Below are positions 6,412 through 15,266 of a stretch of DNA of 51,813 bases, one piece after another (the first letter of the stretch is position 1; every line of letters starts with the position of its first letter). Source of the DNA: Microbispora rosea subsp. aerata (GTDB lineage Bacteria; Actinomycetota; Actinomycetes; Streptosporangiales; Streptosporangiaceae); assembly GCF_014647835.1 (NCBI RefSeq), contig NZ_BMPY01000041.1, forward strand, positions 1 through 51,813, written 5' to 3'. The position numbers were made by a program, and so were the translations under genes. Below the pieces are notes generated by a model. It worked only from the letters and a program-made list of their open reading frames with translations, did not search any database and was not told the origin of the DNA.

Positions 6412-7293
6412 ATGACGGACAAGGTGCGGGTGAAGGTCGACGGCCGTCACCTGGCCCTGACCAACCTGGACAAGGTGCTCTACCCCGACGCCGTGTTCAC
6501 CAAGGCCGAGGTGATCGACTACTACACCCGGATCGCGCCGGTCCTGCTGCCGCACCTGAAAGGACGTCCGCTCACCGTCAAGCGTTTCCCCGACGGCGTC
6601 GACGGCCAGTCCTTCTTCGAGAAGAACGCCCCCGAGCACACGCCCGACTGGGTCCGTACGGTGACCCTGCCCGCGCCGGGCAGCACCAAGAACCGCGAGG
6701 AGATCGGCTTCGCGGTCGTGGACGACCTGCCGACGCTGGTCTACTACGCCAACCTGGCCGCCCTGGAGATCCACGTGCCCATGTGGCGGGTGGCCGAGGA
6801 CGGCGAGCCGCGGCCGCCCGACACGCTCGTCTTCGACCTCGACCCCGGCTCCCCCGCCACGATCGTCGACTGCTGCCGGGTCGCCGTCCTGCTACGGCGG
6901 GCCCTGGCCGACGACGGCCTTGCAAGCCACCCCAAGACCAGCGGCCAGAAGGGCATGCAGGTCTACGTCCCCTGGGACCGCGGCCCGGACACGTCCGGCT
7001 ACGCCAAGGCCCTCGCTCGGCGGATGCAGGCGGAGCACCCGTTCGTGACCAGCGTGATGGCGAAGAAGGAGCGGCCGGGCAAGGTCTTCATCGACTGGAG
7101 CCAGAACAACCCCGCCAAGACGACGGTGGCGCCCTACTCGCTGCGTGCCGCGCGGCGGCCGACCGTCTCCACTCCCCTGCTGTGGGAGGAGGTCGAGTCC
7201 TGCGACGGCCCGGACCGGCTGGTGTTCACCCCCGCTGACGTGCTGGAGCGCGTGGCGGAACACGGTGACCTGTTCCTCCCCCTCACCGCTTAG
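6412..7293 (+). CDS. ligD: LigD-type primase-polymerase (PolDom)
   Basis: This 293-residue stand-alone polymerase domain of the archaeo-eukaryotic primase superfamily fills gaps and adds (ribo)nucleotides at double-strand breaks held by Ku. The features seen are LTNLDKVLYP at the start, TVKRFPDGVDG, LDPGSP with the catalytic DLD (FDLDPG), HPKTSGQKGMQVYVP with the catalytic His and Ser/Thr, and DWSQNNPAKTTVAPYSLR. The length matches PolDom alone; there is no ligase or phosphoesterase domain, so a separate ATP ligase must be elsewhere. The start is ATG 6412 with SD GGGAGGAG at 6399-6406. It is divergent from ku, 206 bp apart. Confidence 0.95.
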   Translation: MTDKVRVKVDGRHLALTNLDKVLYPDAVFTKAEVIDYYTRIAPVLLPHLKGRPLTVKRFPDGVDGQSFFEKNAPEHTPDWVRTVTLPAPGSTKNREEIGFAVVDDLPTLVYYANLAALEIHVPMWRVAEDGEPRPPDTLVFDLDPGSPATIVDCCRVAVLLRRALADDGLASHPKTSGQKGMQVYVPWDRGPDTSGYAKALARRMQAEHPFVTSVMAKKERPGKVFIDWSQNNPAKTTVAPYSLRAARRPTVSTPLLWEEVESCDGPDRLVFTPADVLERVAEHGDLFLPLTA

Positions 7294-7360
7294 CCCGACG
7301 GCCGCCCGAGCCGTAGTGTTGAACCTGTCGCAGCCGCCCTTCGAACGGAAGGACATGCAG

Positions 7361-7561
7361 ATGCCCGACATGGACCCCCTCGACGAGGTGGTCGAGGAGA
7401 TCTCGATCGAGGCGCCGGAGGCCGACGCGGTCGAGCAGCACCAACTCGTCAAGGTCCCCGACGACAGGCGCTGGCCCGAGCGCGTTCCGTTCGACGCCGA
7501 CCCGGCCGACGTGGCCGAGCAGGAGCGTACGGTCGACTTCGACGACGACGACTATCGCTGA
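7361..7561 (+). CDS. Small acidic conserved hypothetical protein
   Basis: This 66-residue, strongly acidic protein (DPLDEVVEEISIEAPEADAV at the start, DFDDDDYR at the end) has no hydrophobic segment or cysteine, so it is probably cytoplasmic and partly disordered. The SD GGAAGGA (7347-7353) is 7 nt before ATG 7361; another ATG at 7355 is too close to the SD. A TAGTGT box at 7313-7318 may be the -10. It is followed by the TetR gene on the same strand. I recognise no domain. Confidence 0.65.
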   Translation: MPDMDPLDEVVEEISIEAPEADAVEQHQLVKVPDDRRWPERVPFDADPADVAEQERTVDFDDDDYR

Positions 7562-7633
7562 GCCGGATTACCGGCACGTAGGATGAGGCCCCGGGGCGGG
7601 AGCCCCTGATGCGCATCTTGCAAGGAGACTGCC

Positions 7634-8254
7634 GTGACCGCTACCCCGGACGCCAAGCCCCGGGGCACCCGGCTACCCCGGATGGCCCGCCGCCGCCAGC
7701 TGCTGAGCGCGGCACAGGAAGTGTTCGTGGAGAACGGCTATCACGCGGCGGCGATGGACGAGATCGCCGAGCGTGCCGGCGTGAGCAAGCCGGTGCTCTA
7801 CCAGCACTTCCCGGGCAAGCTGGAGCTGTATCTCGCGCTGCTGGACCTGCACGTCGACGACATGGTGTCCCGGTGCCGGCAGGCGCTGGAGTCCACCACC
7901 GACAACAAGCAGCGGGTGCAGGCCGCGATCGGGGCGTTCTTCGACTTCGTCTCCAGCCAGGGTGAGGCGTTCCGGCTCGTCTTCGAATCCGACCTGCGCA
8001 ACGTCGCGCCCGTACGGCAGCGCATGGAGCGCTCGCTGCACGAGAGCGCCGAGGCGATCAGCCGGGTGATCCAGGAGGACACCGGCTGCTCCAGCGACGA
8101 GGCGCACCTGCTCGGCGTCGGCCTGGTCGGCATGGCCGAGGTGAGCGCGCGCTACTGGCTGAGCAGCCACGGCTCGATCCCCAAGGAAGCGGCGACCCAG
8201 CTCATGGCCCGCCTGGCCTGGCGCGGCATCAGCGGTTTCCCCCGCACCGGCTGA
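7634..8254 (+). CDS. TetR-family transcriptional regulator
   Basis: This 206-residue protein has an N-terminal TetR HTH (residues about 18-64: RRQLLSAAQEVFVENGYHAA, AERAGVSKPVLYQHFPGKLE) and an all-alpha ligand/dimer domain. The order TetR, DUF3107, ferritin-like (opposite strand), RhlE helicase matches Rv3208-Rv3208A-Rv3210c-Rv3211 of M. tuberculosis, so this is the Rv3208 orthologue by context. The GTG start at 7634 has SD AAGGAGA (7622-7628). TAGGAT (7579-7584) could be the -10, followed by a GGGGC/GCCCC mini-hairpin in the leader. The target and ligand are unknown; in other TetR proteins autoregulation is common. Confidence 0.92.
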   Translation: MTATPDAKPRGTRLPRMARRRQLLSAAQEVFVENGYHAAAMDEIAERAGVSKPVLYQHFPGKLELYLALLDLHVDDMVSRCRQALESTTDNKQRVQAAIGAFFDFVSSQGEAFRLVFESDLRNVAPVRQRMERSLHESAEAISRVIQEDTGCSSDEAHLLGVGLVGMAEVSARYWLSSHGSIPKEAATQLMARLAWRGISGFPRTG

Positions 8255-8350
8255 CCAGAATCCTGTTCGCTCCACGCGATCGCAGCGCGCGGCACTCCCC
8301 GCGGGCGAGGACGATGGGTAGGGTCCAAGCCCTCGCGAAAGGGGAGCCCG

Positions 8351-8581
8351 ATGGAAGTAAAGATCGGCGTGCGGTCGGTGCACCGCGAGCTCGTCGTGGA
8401 AACCGACCTCTCGGCCGAGGAGCTCGAGGAGGAGCTCCGCAAGGCGCTCGCCGTCGACAAGGGCGTCTTCTCGCTCACCGACGCCAAGGGCCGCCGAGTG
8501 ATCGTCCCCGTGGCTTCGCTCGGATTCGTCGAGATCGGCGAGGACGAGACGCGCCCCGTCGGCTTCGGCGGGACGCTTTGA
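8351..8581 (+). CDS. DUF3107 family protein (TB9.4-like)
   Basis: This 76-residue protein opens EVKIGVRSVHRELVVETDLS and has AEELEEELRKAL plus a beta-rich end (VIVPVASLGFVEIG). That is the full length and pattern of the actinobacterial DUF3107 family, always found after the Rv3208-type TetR gene. The SD AAAGGGGAG is immediately upstream of ATG 8351, and a TAGGGT box at 8317-8322 may be its own -10. The function in the family is unknown. Confidence 0.9.
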   Translation: MEVKIGVRSVHRELVVETDLSAEELEEELRKALAVDKGVFSLTDAKGRRVIVPVASLGFVEIGEDETRPVGFGGTL

Positions 8582-8596
8582 CGCTTGCGACGCCAT

Positions 8597-8644
8597 GAGC
8601 CGCCCGGCGGCGCGCGCCCACCGAGCGCGCCGCCCCGGCGGCTC
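8597..8644 (+). terminator. Long hairpin after DUF3107 gene
   Basis: GAGCCGCC-C-GGCGGCGCGC pairs with GCGCGCCGCC-CC-GGCGGCTC around a short loop: 18 paired bases with a 1/2-nt internal loop, starting 16 nt after the stop. It has no clear U-tract. Confidence 0.65.
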
Positions 8645-9165
8645 ACCGCCGGCCCCGCCGGCCGGCCGTGCGAGATCCCCGGCCGGGGCCGAGATCCGCG
8701 ACCGGCCGAACGCACGGCCGGTCGAAACCCACAACCGATCGAGACCCGCGGCCGGTTGAACACATGGCCCGCCGAGATCCGCGACCACGCGAAGTACGAC
8801 AGCCCCGGAACCCGCCGCGGACGTCAGGTGCGCCGGTAACCGCATCCGCGGGGACGGCGGGTCAGATCCGCGTGATGCGGATCTCGCCTCCCGCTGATCG
8901 TCGGGCAGCCCGCGCTTCCTCTCCGCAACACCGCACGCGGAGTCCAGCTGTTCGGCCCACATCTCGTCAAGGAAGTGCCGTAGCGGCGCGAGGCCCTCAT
9001 GCTCGCACCGTACATCCGTTTGACGGGTGCGCGACCCATGAACGCCGGACCGGCCGGTGTCCGGAACGTGCCCGGGGCCCCTTCCAGCCGCCGTGATTCC
9101 GGCATTCCGGCCAGGTCAGCGGGCTCGGGAGGCGCGAAACCGGGAAGCCGCGAAAACCGTGAGGA
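8645..9165. other. Non-coding gap with short GGCCGG/CGAGATCCGC repeats
   Basis: This 520-bp gap is rich in CGAGATCC and GGCCGG words (e.g. GAGATCCGCGACCGGCC near 8690 and GAGATCCGCGACC near 8773), which look like degenerate short repeats. Apart from the relic at 8885-9010, I see no supportable gene. The only frames open here are shadows. Confidence 0.5.
8885..9010 (-). pseudogene. Possible remnant of an ArsR-type regulator C-terminus
   Basis: A minus-strand frame reads EHEGLAPLRHFLDEMWAEQL and then DSACGVAERKRG. This resembles the C-terminal helix of ArsR-family HTH regulators (peGLAPLRxFLDxMWxxxLxxLxxxAE). The helix-turn-helix part upstream is not recognisable and the frame runs on without a proper stop. 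It is a fragment at best. Confidence 0.35.
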
Positions 9166-9825
9166 TCAGGGGCCGGGCGTGAGGCCGAGGGCCTCCATGC
9201 GCTTGCCGTGCGCCTCGGTCAGCCTGGCGAACATCCGCCCGATCTCCGCCAGGTCTTCCCCCTCCTCGCCCACCAGCAGGGCGGCGAGCCGCGGCCGGGC
9301 GGCGGCGAGCCGCTGCCCCTGGCTCAGCGCCTCGCCCACCATTCGGCGGGCCCACAGCGCGAGGCGGCCCCGCAGCCGGGGATCGGCGTCCAGCGCGGCG
9401 CGCACCCGCTCCACCGCGAACTCCGCACGGCTCTCGTCGGCCAGCACCTCGTCCACCAGGGCGCTGATCGAGGCGGTGGTGTTGCGCGCCGCCTCACGGT
9501 AGAAGTCGCCCGCGATCCCCACGCCGACGTACGCCTTGATCAGCGCCTCGTACCAGTCCTTCGGCCTGGTCTGGGTGTGCCAGGCGTCGATCGCCTCCAC
9601 GAAGGGGGCCATCGCCTCCTCGGGGTCGACGCCGAGCGAGGCCAGCCGGTCTCGCAGCACCCGGAAGTGCCCGTACTCGGTCGCGGCCACGTCCCCGAGG
9701 GCGGCCCTGTCGTTGAGCGTCGGAGCCAGCTTGGCGGCGTCCTCGGCAAGCCTGAGAAAGGCGGCGAGTTCGGCGTAGGCGAGGACGCCGAGCAGGTCCA
9801 CAATCCCGGGAGAGGAATCACTCAT
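9166..9825 (-). CDS. Ferritin-like fold protein (Rv3210c-type)
   Basis: This 219-residue, mostly alpha-helical protein has the YGHFRVLRDRL and E-x-x-H-type positions of the ferritin-like, MiaE-related hydrolase family (ATEYGHFRVL at about 49-58, WYEALIKAYVGVGIAGDF at about 91-108). By family it is a ferritin-like domain protein with a possible di-metal site; the substrate is unknown. Position between DUF3107 and the RhlE helicase, on the opposite strand, reproduces the mycobacterial Rv3210c arrangement. The ATG start is at 9825. It diverges from the helicase gene, with 331 bp between them. Confidence 0.82.
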   Translation of the reverse strand: MSDSSPGIVDLLGVLAYAELAAFLRLAEDAAKLAPTLNDRAALGDVAATEYGHFRVLRDRLASLGVDPEEAMAPFVEAIDAWHTQTRPKDWYEALIKAYVGVGIAGDFYREAARNTTASISALVDEVLADESRAEFAVERVRAALDADPRLRGRLALWARRMVGEALSQGQRLAAARPRLAALLVGEEGEDLAEIGRMFARLTEAHGKRMEALGLTPGP

Positions 9826-10156
9826 GGGTGCAGCGTACGGCTCCCGCGCTCCCCCGCCGGTGCCGTGCCCGGCACGGCCCTCCGCCCGCGTCCGCCACGA
9901 TCGGAAAAAGCTTTTAGTGAGAAGACGCGGAAATCGGTTCCGTGTTGTGGTATCGAGTAGACTGCTTCGTGGAAGTGCGACCGCACTGTGTCGATCTCGT
10001 ATCGATCCCTGTGTCGATCCGGGGCATCCCCCGGACCCCCGGGAACCACTGGACGCGGCGGTCGCAGATCACGACGAGGGCGCGACTGTCCGCGAGGACC
10101 CGGACCGGGGAGGATCTGCCGGCCGGATGTCCCGGAAGGCCCCGCCTTCGCACTGA
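9826..10156 (+). promoter_or_regulatory. Divergent promoter region with long helicase leader
   Basis: This 331-bp gap holds an AT-richer island (9900-9985, AAAAAGCTTTTAGTGAGAAG and GTTGTGGTATCGAGTAGACT) followed by about 170 nt of GC-rich sequence before the helicase. TAGACT (9957-9962) is the best -10 for the plus strand but no good -35 is spaced to it. A long structured 5' UTR is typical of DEAD-box RNA helicase genes under cold or auto-control. No small ORF is convincing. Confidence 0.4.
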
Positions 10157-12217
10157 TTGAGGCAGGCCACGCTGACAACGACGTTCCGAGACCTGGGAGT
10201 CATCCCGGAGATCGCCGATGCTCTCGAGACCGAGGGCATCACTTCACCGTTCCCGATTCAGGAAATGGCGCTCCCGCTGGCGCTGGCCGGCCAGGACGTC
10301 ATCGGACAGGCGCGCACCGGCACCGGCAAGACCTATGCCTTCGGCGTCGCCATGCTCCAGCTCGTCGGCAAGCCGAGGAAGAACCGCAAGAAGCCCCGCG
10401 GCCTGGTCCTCGTCCCGACCCGCGAGCTGGCCCTCCAGGTGACCGAGGACCTGGTCCTCGCCGCGGGCAAGCTCGGCTCGCGCATCCTCACCGTGTACGG
10501 CGGGCGCGCGTACGAGCCGCAGATCGAGGCGCTCAAGAACGGCGTCGACGTGATCGTCGGAACGCCGGGGCGGCTGCTCGACCTGGTCAAGCAGAAGCAC
10601 CTCGACCTCGGCCAGGTGACCATGCTCGTCATGGACGAGGCCGACCGCATGCTCGACCTCGGCTTCCTCCCGGACATCGAGCGGATCATCAAGCTGGTGC
10701 CGGAGAAGCGGCAGACCATGCTGTTCTCCGCGACCATGCCCGGCGAGATCGTGAACCTGGCCCGCCGTTACCTCAACCGCCCGACCCGCGTCCGGGCGGA
10801 GAGCGGCATGGCCGAGGCCGAGACGACCACGCTGACGACGCAGTTCGTGTATCGCACGCACCGCATGGACAAGATCGAGATCCTGGCCCGCCTGCTGCAG
10901 AGCAGGGGCGCCGGGCTCACGATGGTGTTCTGCGAGACCAAGCGGGCCTGCGACATGGTCGCCGATCAGCTCAAGGACAAGGGCTTCGCGGTGGCGGCCG
11001 TCCACGGCGACCTCGGCCAGGGCCAGCGCGAGCAGGCGCTGCGGGCCTTCCGCAACGGCAAGATCAACGTGCTGGTGGCGACCGACGTCGCCGCGCGCGG
11101 CATCGACATCGACGACGTCACCCACGTCGTCAACTACGACTGCCCGCAGGACGAGAAGACGTACGTGCACCGGATCGGCCGCACCGGCCGGGCGGGCCGC
11201 ACGGGCGTCGCGGTGACCTTCGTCGAGTGGACCGAGCTGACCCGCTGGAAGGTCATCAACAACGCGCTGTCGCTGCCCTTCCCCGAGCCCGTCGAGACCT
11301 ATTCGAGCTCGCCGCACCTGTACACCGACCTCGACATCCCCGAGGGGACCAAGGGCGTGCTGCCGCGCTCTCAGCGTTCCCGGGCGGGCCTGGAGGCCGA
11401 GGAGCTCGAGGACCTCGGTGAGACCGGCCGCACCCGGTCCCGCGGCAGGTCCGGCCGCGGCGGCGACCGGGAGGAGCGCCGGGAGCGCCCCGCCCGCACC
11501 CGCGAGCGGCGGCGGACCCGCGGAGGCCGCCTCCAGGACGCCGACCGGGCTCCCTCCGCGGAGACCCCGGCCGAGGGCGCCGAGGCCCCGGCGGAGGCCG
11601 CCGTGGAGACCGTGGAGGCCGCGCCGGGGCGCCGTGGGCGCAGAGGCGCGAACGCGGCGGCCCTGACCGGCGCGCTGGCCGACGTGGCGGCCGTCCGGCC
11701 CGGTGAGGACGCCGAGGGCGGTGTCGAGGCCGTCGCGAGCGACCTGACGGACGGCGCGCAGGACCACGCCGACGTCCCCCGGAGCGGGGAGGCCGCGTGG
11801 GCCGGCGAGGGGCCGGAGCCGAAGACCACGCGCAGGACCACCCGGCGCAGGACCCGCGCCGCCGACGTCGCGGACCAGTCGCCCGCCGGGCCGGCGCCCG
11901 CGGCCGAGGCCGCTGCGCCCGAGGTCGTGGAGGAGGAGCGCCCGGCCCGCCGCCGCAGGACCCGGGCCGCCGAGCAGGCGCCCGCGGTGGAGGAGCCGCC
12001 GGTCGCGACCACGGGCGAGCCCGCCGACGACGAGGCCGCGGAACGGCCGGCCCCGAGGCCGGAGCCGGAACGGATCATCCCGACCAGTCCGTTCATGATC
12101 ATTTTCAGGTCTCCCGACCTCGCGACCGACGACGACGATCCCGCGCCGTCCGCCGCGAGCGAGCGCGCCCAGCAGCGGCGCCGCTCGTCGCGGCCGCGGC
12201 CCCGCCGTACGGGATGA
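10157..12217 (+). CDS. rhlE: DEAD-box RNA helicase, RhlE type
   Basis: This 686-residue ATP-dependent RNA helicase is complete in its core: Q motif (FRDLGV...PFPIQ), ARTGTGKT (52-59), PTRELALQ, TPGRLLD, VMDEADRML, SAT, VATDVAARGIDI and HRIGRTGRAGRTG. After residue about 410 comes an unusually long, low-complexity tail of alternating Arg clusters (RRRRTRAA-type) and Ala/Glu/Pro stretches ending RRSSRPRPRRTG, probably an RNA-binding or condensate-forming region. The start is uncertain: TTG 10157 gives MRQATLTTTF but has no SD, while CTG 10172 (giving LTTTFRDLG) lies 9 nt after GAGG. It is orthologous by context to Rv3211. It acts in the cytoplasm on structured RNA or ribosome assembly. Confidence 0.95.
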   Translation: MRQATLTTTFRDLGVIPEIADALETEGITSPFPIQEMALPLALAGQDVIGQARTGTGKTYAFGVAMLQLVGKPRKNRKKPRGLVLVPTRELALQVTEDLVLAAGKLGSRILTVYGGRAYEPQIEALKNGVDVIVGTPGRLLDLVKQKHLDLGQVTMLVMDEADRMLDLGFLPDIERIIKLVPEKRQTMLFSATMPGEIVNLARRYLNRPTRVRAESGMAEAETTTLTTQFVYRTHRMDKIEILARLLQSRGAGLTMVFCETKRACDMVADQLKDKGFAVAAVHGDLGQGQREQALRAFRNGKINVLVATDVAARGIDIDDVTHVVNYDCPQDEKTYVHRIGRTGRAGRTGVAVTFVEWTELTRWKVINNALSLPFPEPVETYSSSPHLYTDLDIPEGTKGVLPRSQRSRAGLEAEELEDLGETGRTRSRGRSGRGGDREERRERPARTRERRRTRGGRLQDADRAPSAETPAEGAEAPAEAAVETVEAAPGRRGRRGANAAALTGALADVAAVRPGEDAEGGVEAVASDLTDGAQDHADVPRSGEAAWAGEGPEPKTTRRTTRRRTRAADVADQSPAGPAPAAEAAAPEVVEEERPARRRRTRAAEQAPAVEEPPVATTGEPADDEAAERPAPRPEPERIIPTSPFMIIFRSPDLATDDDDPAPSAASERAQQRRRSSRPRPRRTG

Positions 12218-12536
12218 CGGACCGGCGCAGGCCCGCGCGTCGATGAGCACGACCACAGGGGCGGGGAGGGCACCGGACGACCGGCGCTCACCCTGCCCTT
12301 CGTGCTTTGAGGATTCGGGTGCCGCGGGCCGCCTCGCCCGCAGTGGGTATGACCTGGACAGGAGGCATGCGCAATGACGGCCCGAAACCCGCATAGTCGC
12401 TTCGGCAGTGTCGCCCGGATCTTTCCTGGGTATCGTGATGCCACGTGAATGAGCGAGCCTTCGGCAAACGGTCCAGGACGTGGGGCCGGTCCGGCCCATC
12501 GGTTCCCGGGATCCGGGGTGAGGTGGAGGAGGCCTC
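12218..12536. other. Intergenic gap, likely terminator and promoter
   Basis: The 319-bp gap has no supported gene. GGGGCGGGGAGGGC (12257-12270) and GCTCACCCTGCCC (12287-12299) can form an imperfect hairpin that may terminate the helicase mRNA. 12380-12445 is less GC-rich and should carry the promoter of the hydrolase at 12537. Confidence 0.4.
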
Positions 12537-13421
12537 GTGAGCACGCCACGGTTCCTGACCCTTCCGCCGGGTGTCAGCAGTCAGCAGATCGAGACGCCGC
12601 TGGGCTCCTTCGCGGCCCTCGAAGCGCTTCCGGTCAGCGGTGTTCCCGAGCGCTGGCCCGCCCTTCTCGTCCCCGGATTCACCGGGTCGAAGGAGGACTT
12701 CATCGCGGTGCTGCAGACGCTCGCGCAGGCGGGCCGCAGGGTGATCGCCATCGACATGCGCGGGCAGTACGAGACGCCGGGCCCGGACGATCCCGCCGCG
12801 TACACGTGCGCGGCGCTCGGCGCGGACGTCGCCGCGATCGCGGCGGCGGTCGGACGGGGTGAGCCCGTCCACCTGCTGGGCCACTCCTTCGGCGGGCTGG
12901 TCGCCCGGGAGGCGGCGCTGAGCGGCGCCGTCAGGCTCGCCTCGCTCACGCTCATGAGCTCGGGGCCCGCGGGCATCGTCGGGCCGCGCGAGCAGCTGGG
13001 CCGGATCCTGCTGGCCGAGCTGCCGGAGTACGGCCTGGAATACATGTGGTCGAACCGGATGGAGCCCGAGGCGCTGGCGGCGGGCGTCCCCGACGACATC
13101 GTCGCGTTCCTGCGCAAGCGGCTGCTCGCCAACCACCCCACCGGGCTCGTGGCCATGGCCGAGGAGGTCCTCGGCGCCCCCGACCGCTGCGCCGAGCTGG
13201 CCGCGTGCGGCCTCGACCTCCTGGTGCTGTACGGCGAGCACGACGACGGCTGGCCGCCGACGCTGCAGGCGGAGATGGCCCGCAGGCTCGACGCGGAGTG
13301 CGTCGTGGTGCCGGGGGCGCTCCACTCGCCGGCGGTCGAGGCCCCCGAGACCACCGCGGCGGCCCTGACCCGGTTCTGGAACGCGGCGGAGAGCCGGCTG
13401 CTCCAGCAGCAGCACGGATGA
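12537..13421 (+). CDS. Alpha/beta hydrolase
   Basis: This 294-residue alpha/beta-fold hydrolase has LLVPGFTGSKEDF (oxyanion-hole region, 44-55), DMRGQYETPGP, the nucleophile elbow LGHSFGG with Ser117, an acid in LYGEHDD (Asp236 or 237) and His263 in GALHSP, so the catalytic triad is complete. There is no signal peptide, so it is cytoplasmic. The substrate cannot be told; the cap region (150-210) is helical. The GTG start has a strong SD (GGTGGAGGAGG, 12522-12532). It is followed after 10 bp by the MpaB-type oxygenase, so the two are likely co-transcribed. Confidence 0.9.
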   Translation: MSTPRFLTLPPGVSSQQIETPLGSFAALEALPVSGVPERWPALLVPGFTGSKEDFIAVLQTLAQAGRRVIAIDMRGQYETPGPDDPAAYTCAALGADVAAIAAAVGRGEPVHLLGHSFGGLVAREAALSGAVRLASLTLMSSGPAGIVGPREQLGRILLAELPEYGLEYMWSNRMEPEALAAGVPDDIVAFLRKRLLANHPTGLVAMAEEVLGAPDRCAELAACGLDLLVLYGEHDDGWPPTLQAEMARRLDAECVVVPGALHSPAVEAPETTAAALTRFWNAAESRLLQQQHG

Positions 13422-13431
13422 CCCGGCCGCG

Positions 13432-14343
13432 ATGCCCGCAAGCAGCGGCCTGACCGCACAGCCGCCCGAGTCGGTGACGTGGCGGGTCCACGTCGACCGG
13501 ACCATGTGGGTGGCCGGCGTGCGCGGCCTGATGCTGCAGGCCCTGCATCCGCTGGCGATGCGCGGCGTGTGGCAGAACTCCAACTTCCGGGAGGACCCCT
13601 TCGGGCGGCTGCGCCGCACGGCCGACTTCGTGGGCCGGGTGACGTACGGCAGCCCCGAGGAGGCCGAGGAGATCGGCAGGCGGGTGCGCGCGATCCACCG
13701 GACCCTGCGCATCCGCGATCCCGACACGGGCAAGATCCACCGGGTGGACGAGCCCGAGCTGCTGCTGTGGGTCCACTGCGCGGAGGTCATGTCCTATCTG
13801 GAGGTCGTCCGCCGCGCCGGCGCGCCGATCACCGACCGGCAGGCCGACCAGTACCTCGCCGAGCAGCGGCACAGCGCGAGGTACGTCGGGCTCCACCCGG
13901 ACGACGTGCCGGGCTCGGTGCGCGAGATGAACGACTATTTCGCCCGGATGCGGCCGGTCCTGCGGGTGATCCCCGAGTCGGCCGCCGCCGTGCGGTTCCT
14001 GCTGTGGCCGCGCCTGCCGGACGGCATGCGCGTGCTGTCGCCGGCCAAGCCGGTCTACTTCCCGTTCGGCGCGCTGTGCTACTACACGCTCCCCGGCTGG
14101 GCCCGCCGGATGTACGGCGTGCTCCCGGAGGTGCCGCAGTTCACGGTCACCGCGGCGCTGCGGGCCTTCCGGCTGACCATGAACACGATCCCCGACGTCG
14201 TGCACCAGCGGGTGCTCGACGAGGGCACCAGGGCCATGCTGCGGGCCTCCCGCGAGCGCCTGGGCGCGGCGGGATACGACGTCGCCAAGGGCCTCAGGGC
14301 GCTGGTCGATCCTCGCCGCCATCCCGGCCGTACGACGGGCTGA
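13432..14343 (+). CDS. Oxygenase MpaB family protein (DUF2236)
   Basis: This 303-residue member of the DUF2236/MpaB family (haem-dependent oxygenases related to rubber oxygenase Lcp and fungal MpaB) has the signature LMLQALHPLAMRGVWQNS followed by DPFGRLRRTADFV, with the conserved His of LHP as the presumed haem ligand. WVHCAEVMSYL and the C-terminal helices complete the domain. The natural substrate is unknown. It lies 10 bp after the hydrolase gene, and its last 50 bp overlap the 3' end of the converging nuclease gene. Confidence 0.87.
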   Translation: MPASSGLTAQPPESVTWRVHVDRTMWVAGVRGLMLQALHPLAMRGVWQNSNFREDPFGRLRRTADFVGRVTYGSPEEAEEIGRRVRAIHRTLRIRDPDTGKIHRVDEPELLLWVHCAEVMSYLEVVRRAGAPITDRQADQYLAEQRHSARYVGLHPDDVPGSVREMNDYFARMRPVLRVIPESAAAVRFLLWPRLPDGMRVLSPAKPVYFPFGALCYYTLPGWARRMYGVLPEVPQFTVTAALRAFRLTMNTIPDVVHQRVLDEGTRAMLRASRERLGAAGYDVAKGLRALVDPRRHPGRTTG

Positions 14344-15262
14344 CCGGCGTCTCGGCCAGGCCGTCCCAGGGGAGCCGGTCGGGCGAGGCGGCCCGCCCCT
14401 CGGGGCAGTGGCGGCGGAAGTCGCACCAGGAGCAGAGCGGGCCGGGCTCCGGCGGGAACATCCGGTCGATCTCCGGCGGCACCGCCGGCGCCGCCGCGCC
14501 GTCCTCCCGCCTGGGCGCGGGCACGGCGCGCCCGGCGCGGCGCGCCCCCGCGTTCTCGGCCCATTCGCGGTAGGCGTCGTCGGCGTCGGCCGCCTCCGTC
14601 GCGATGTCCTCGGCCCTGCGCAGGTGCCGGGCGAGCGACTCGTCGGTGTGCTCCCACTCCGCGACCGTCCCGGTGGGTAAGTGGTGCAGCTCCACCCGGC
14701 GGCAGGGCCGGCGCATCATGCGGGACGACGCGACGGCGTAGACGGCCAGCGCGATCGAGGAGCGGGCGTCGTCGGAGGTCGGCGGGCGGCGGCCGGTCTT
14801 GTAGTCGACCACGACCAGCTCGTCCCCGCGCCGGTCGAGCCGGTCCACCCGGCCCGAGACCGCGATGACGGACGTACGGGTGGCGACGGTGCGCTCGACG
14901 CCCACCGGCTCGTCGCCCGGGTTGAGCGTGGCGACGTAGGAGGAGACCATCCCACGGGCCCGCTCCAGCCACGCGGCCGACTGCTCGTCGTCCTTGAACC
15001 CCTCGCGGATCCAGCCGTTGGTGAGCAGCACGGCCGCCATGACCGGCGTGCGCCGGTCGTACGGCTCCCGCCACCAGGCGGCCAGCGCGTTGTGGACGGA
15101 GGCCCCCACGCTGTTGTGCGCCCACGGGGGCCCCTTCTGCGGCGACGGCCGGTCGAGATAGGTGAAGCGGTAGCGACGCCGGCAGTCGAGCCAGGTGTTC
15201 AGCCGCGACGGGGTGCAGGTGTAGAGCCGCCTCGGCATGCCGTCGAGGCCGAGCTGCTCCAC
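14294..15262 (-). CDS. RecB-family PD-(D/E)XK nuclease with Fe-S cluster
   Basis: This 322-residue Cas4/AddB-like exonuclease domain protein stands alone. TPSRLNTWLDCRRRYRF gives the first Cys (27). The active site is SGRVDRLD (Asp140) and VVDYKTG (Asp153, Lys155), followed by the IALAVYA helix. C277-x2-C280-x5-C286 near the C-terminus completes a four-Cys 4Fe-4S cluster as in Cas4 and AddB. No helicase domain is fused. The GTG start at 15262 lies 4 bp after the stop of the MBL-fold gene, so it is the distal gene of a minus-strand operon with that gene and perhaps DUF6758. It probably acts in DNA repair or end processing. Confidence 0.88.
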   Translation of the reverse strand: MEQLGLDGMPRRLYTCTPSRLNTWLDCRRRYRFTYLDRPSPQKGPPWAHNSVGASVHNALAAWWREPYDRRTPVMAAVLLTNGWIREGFKDDEQSAAWLERARGMVSSYVATLNPGDEPVGVERTVATRTSVIAVSGRVDRLDRRGDELVVVDYKTGRRPPTSDDARSSIALAVYAVASSRMMRRPCRRVELHHLPTGTVAEWEHTDESLARHLRRAEDIATEAADADDAYREWAENAGARRAGRAVPAPRREDGAAAPAVPPEIDRMFPPEPGPLCSWCDFRRHCPEGRAASPDRLPWDGLAETPVSPSYGRDGGEDRPAP

Positions 15263-15266
15263 GGCC

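Noticed and set aside
10244-12544. Long minus-strand ORF over the helicase
   Set aside because: Antisense shadow of rhlE; no domain motifs.
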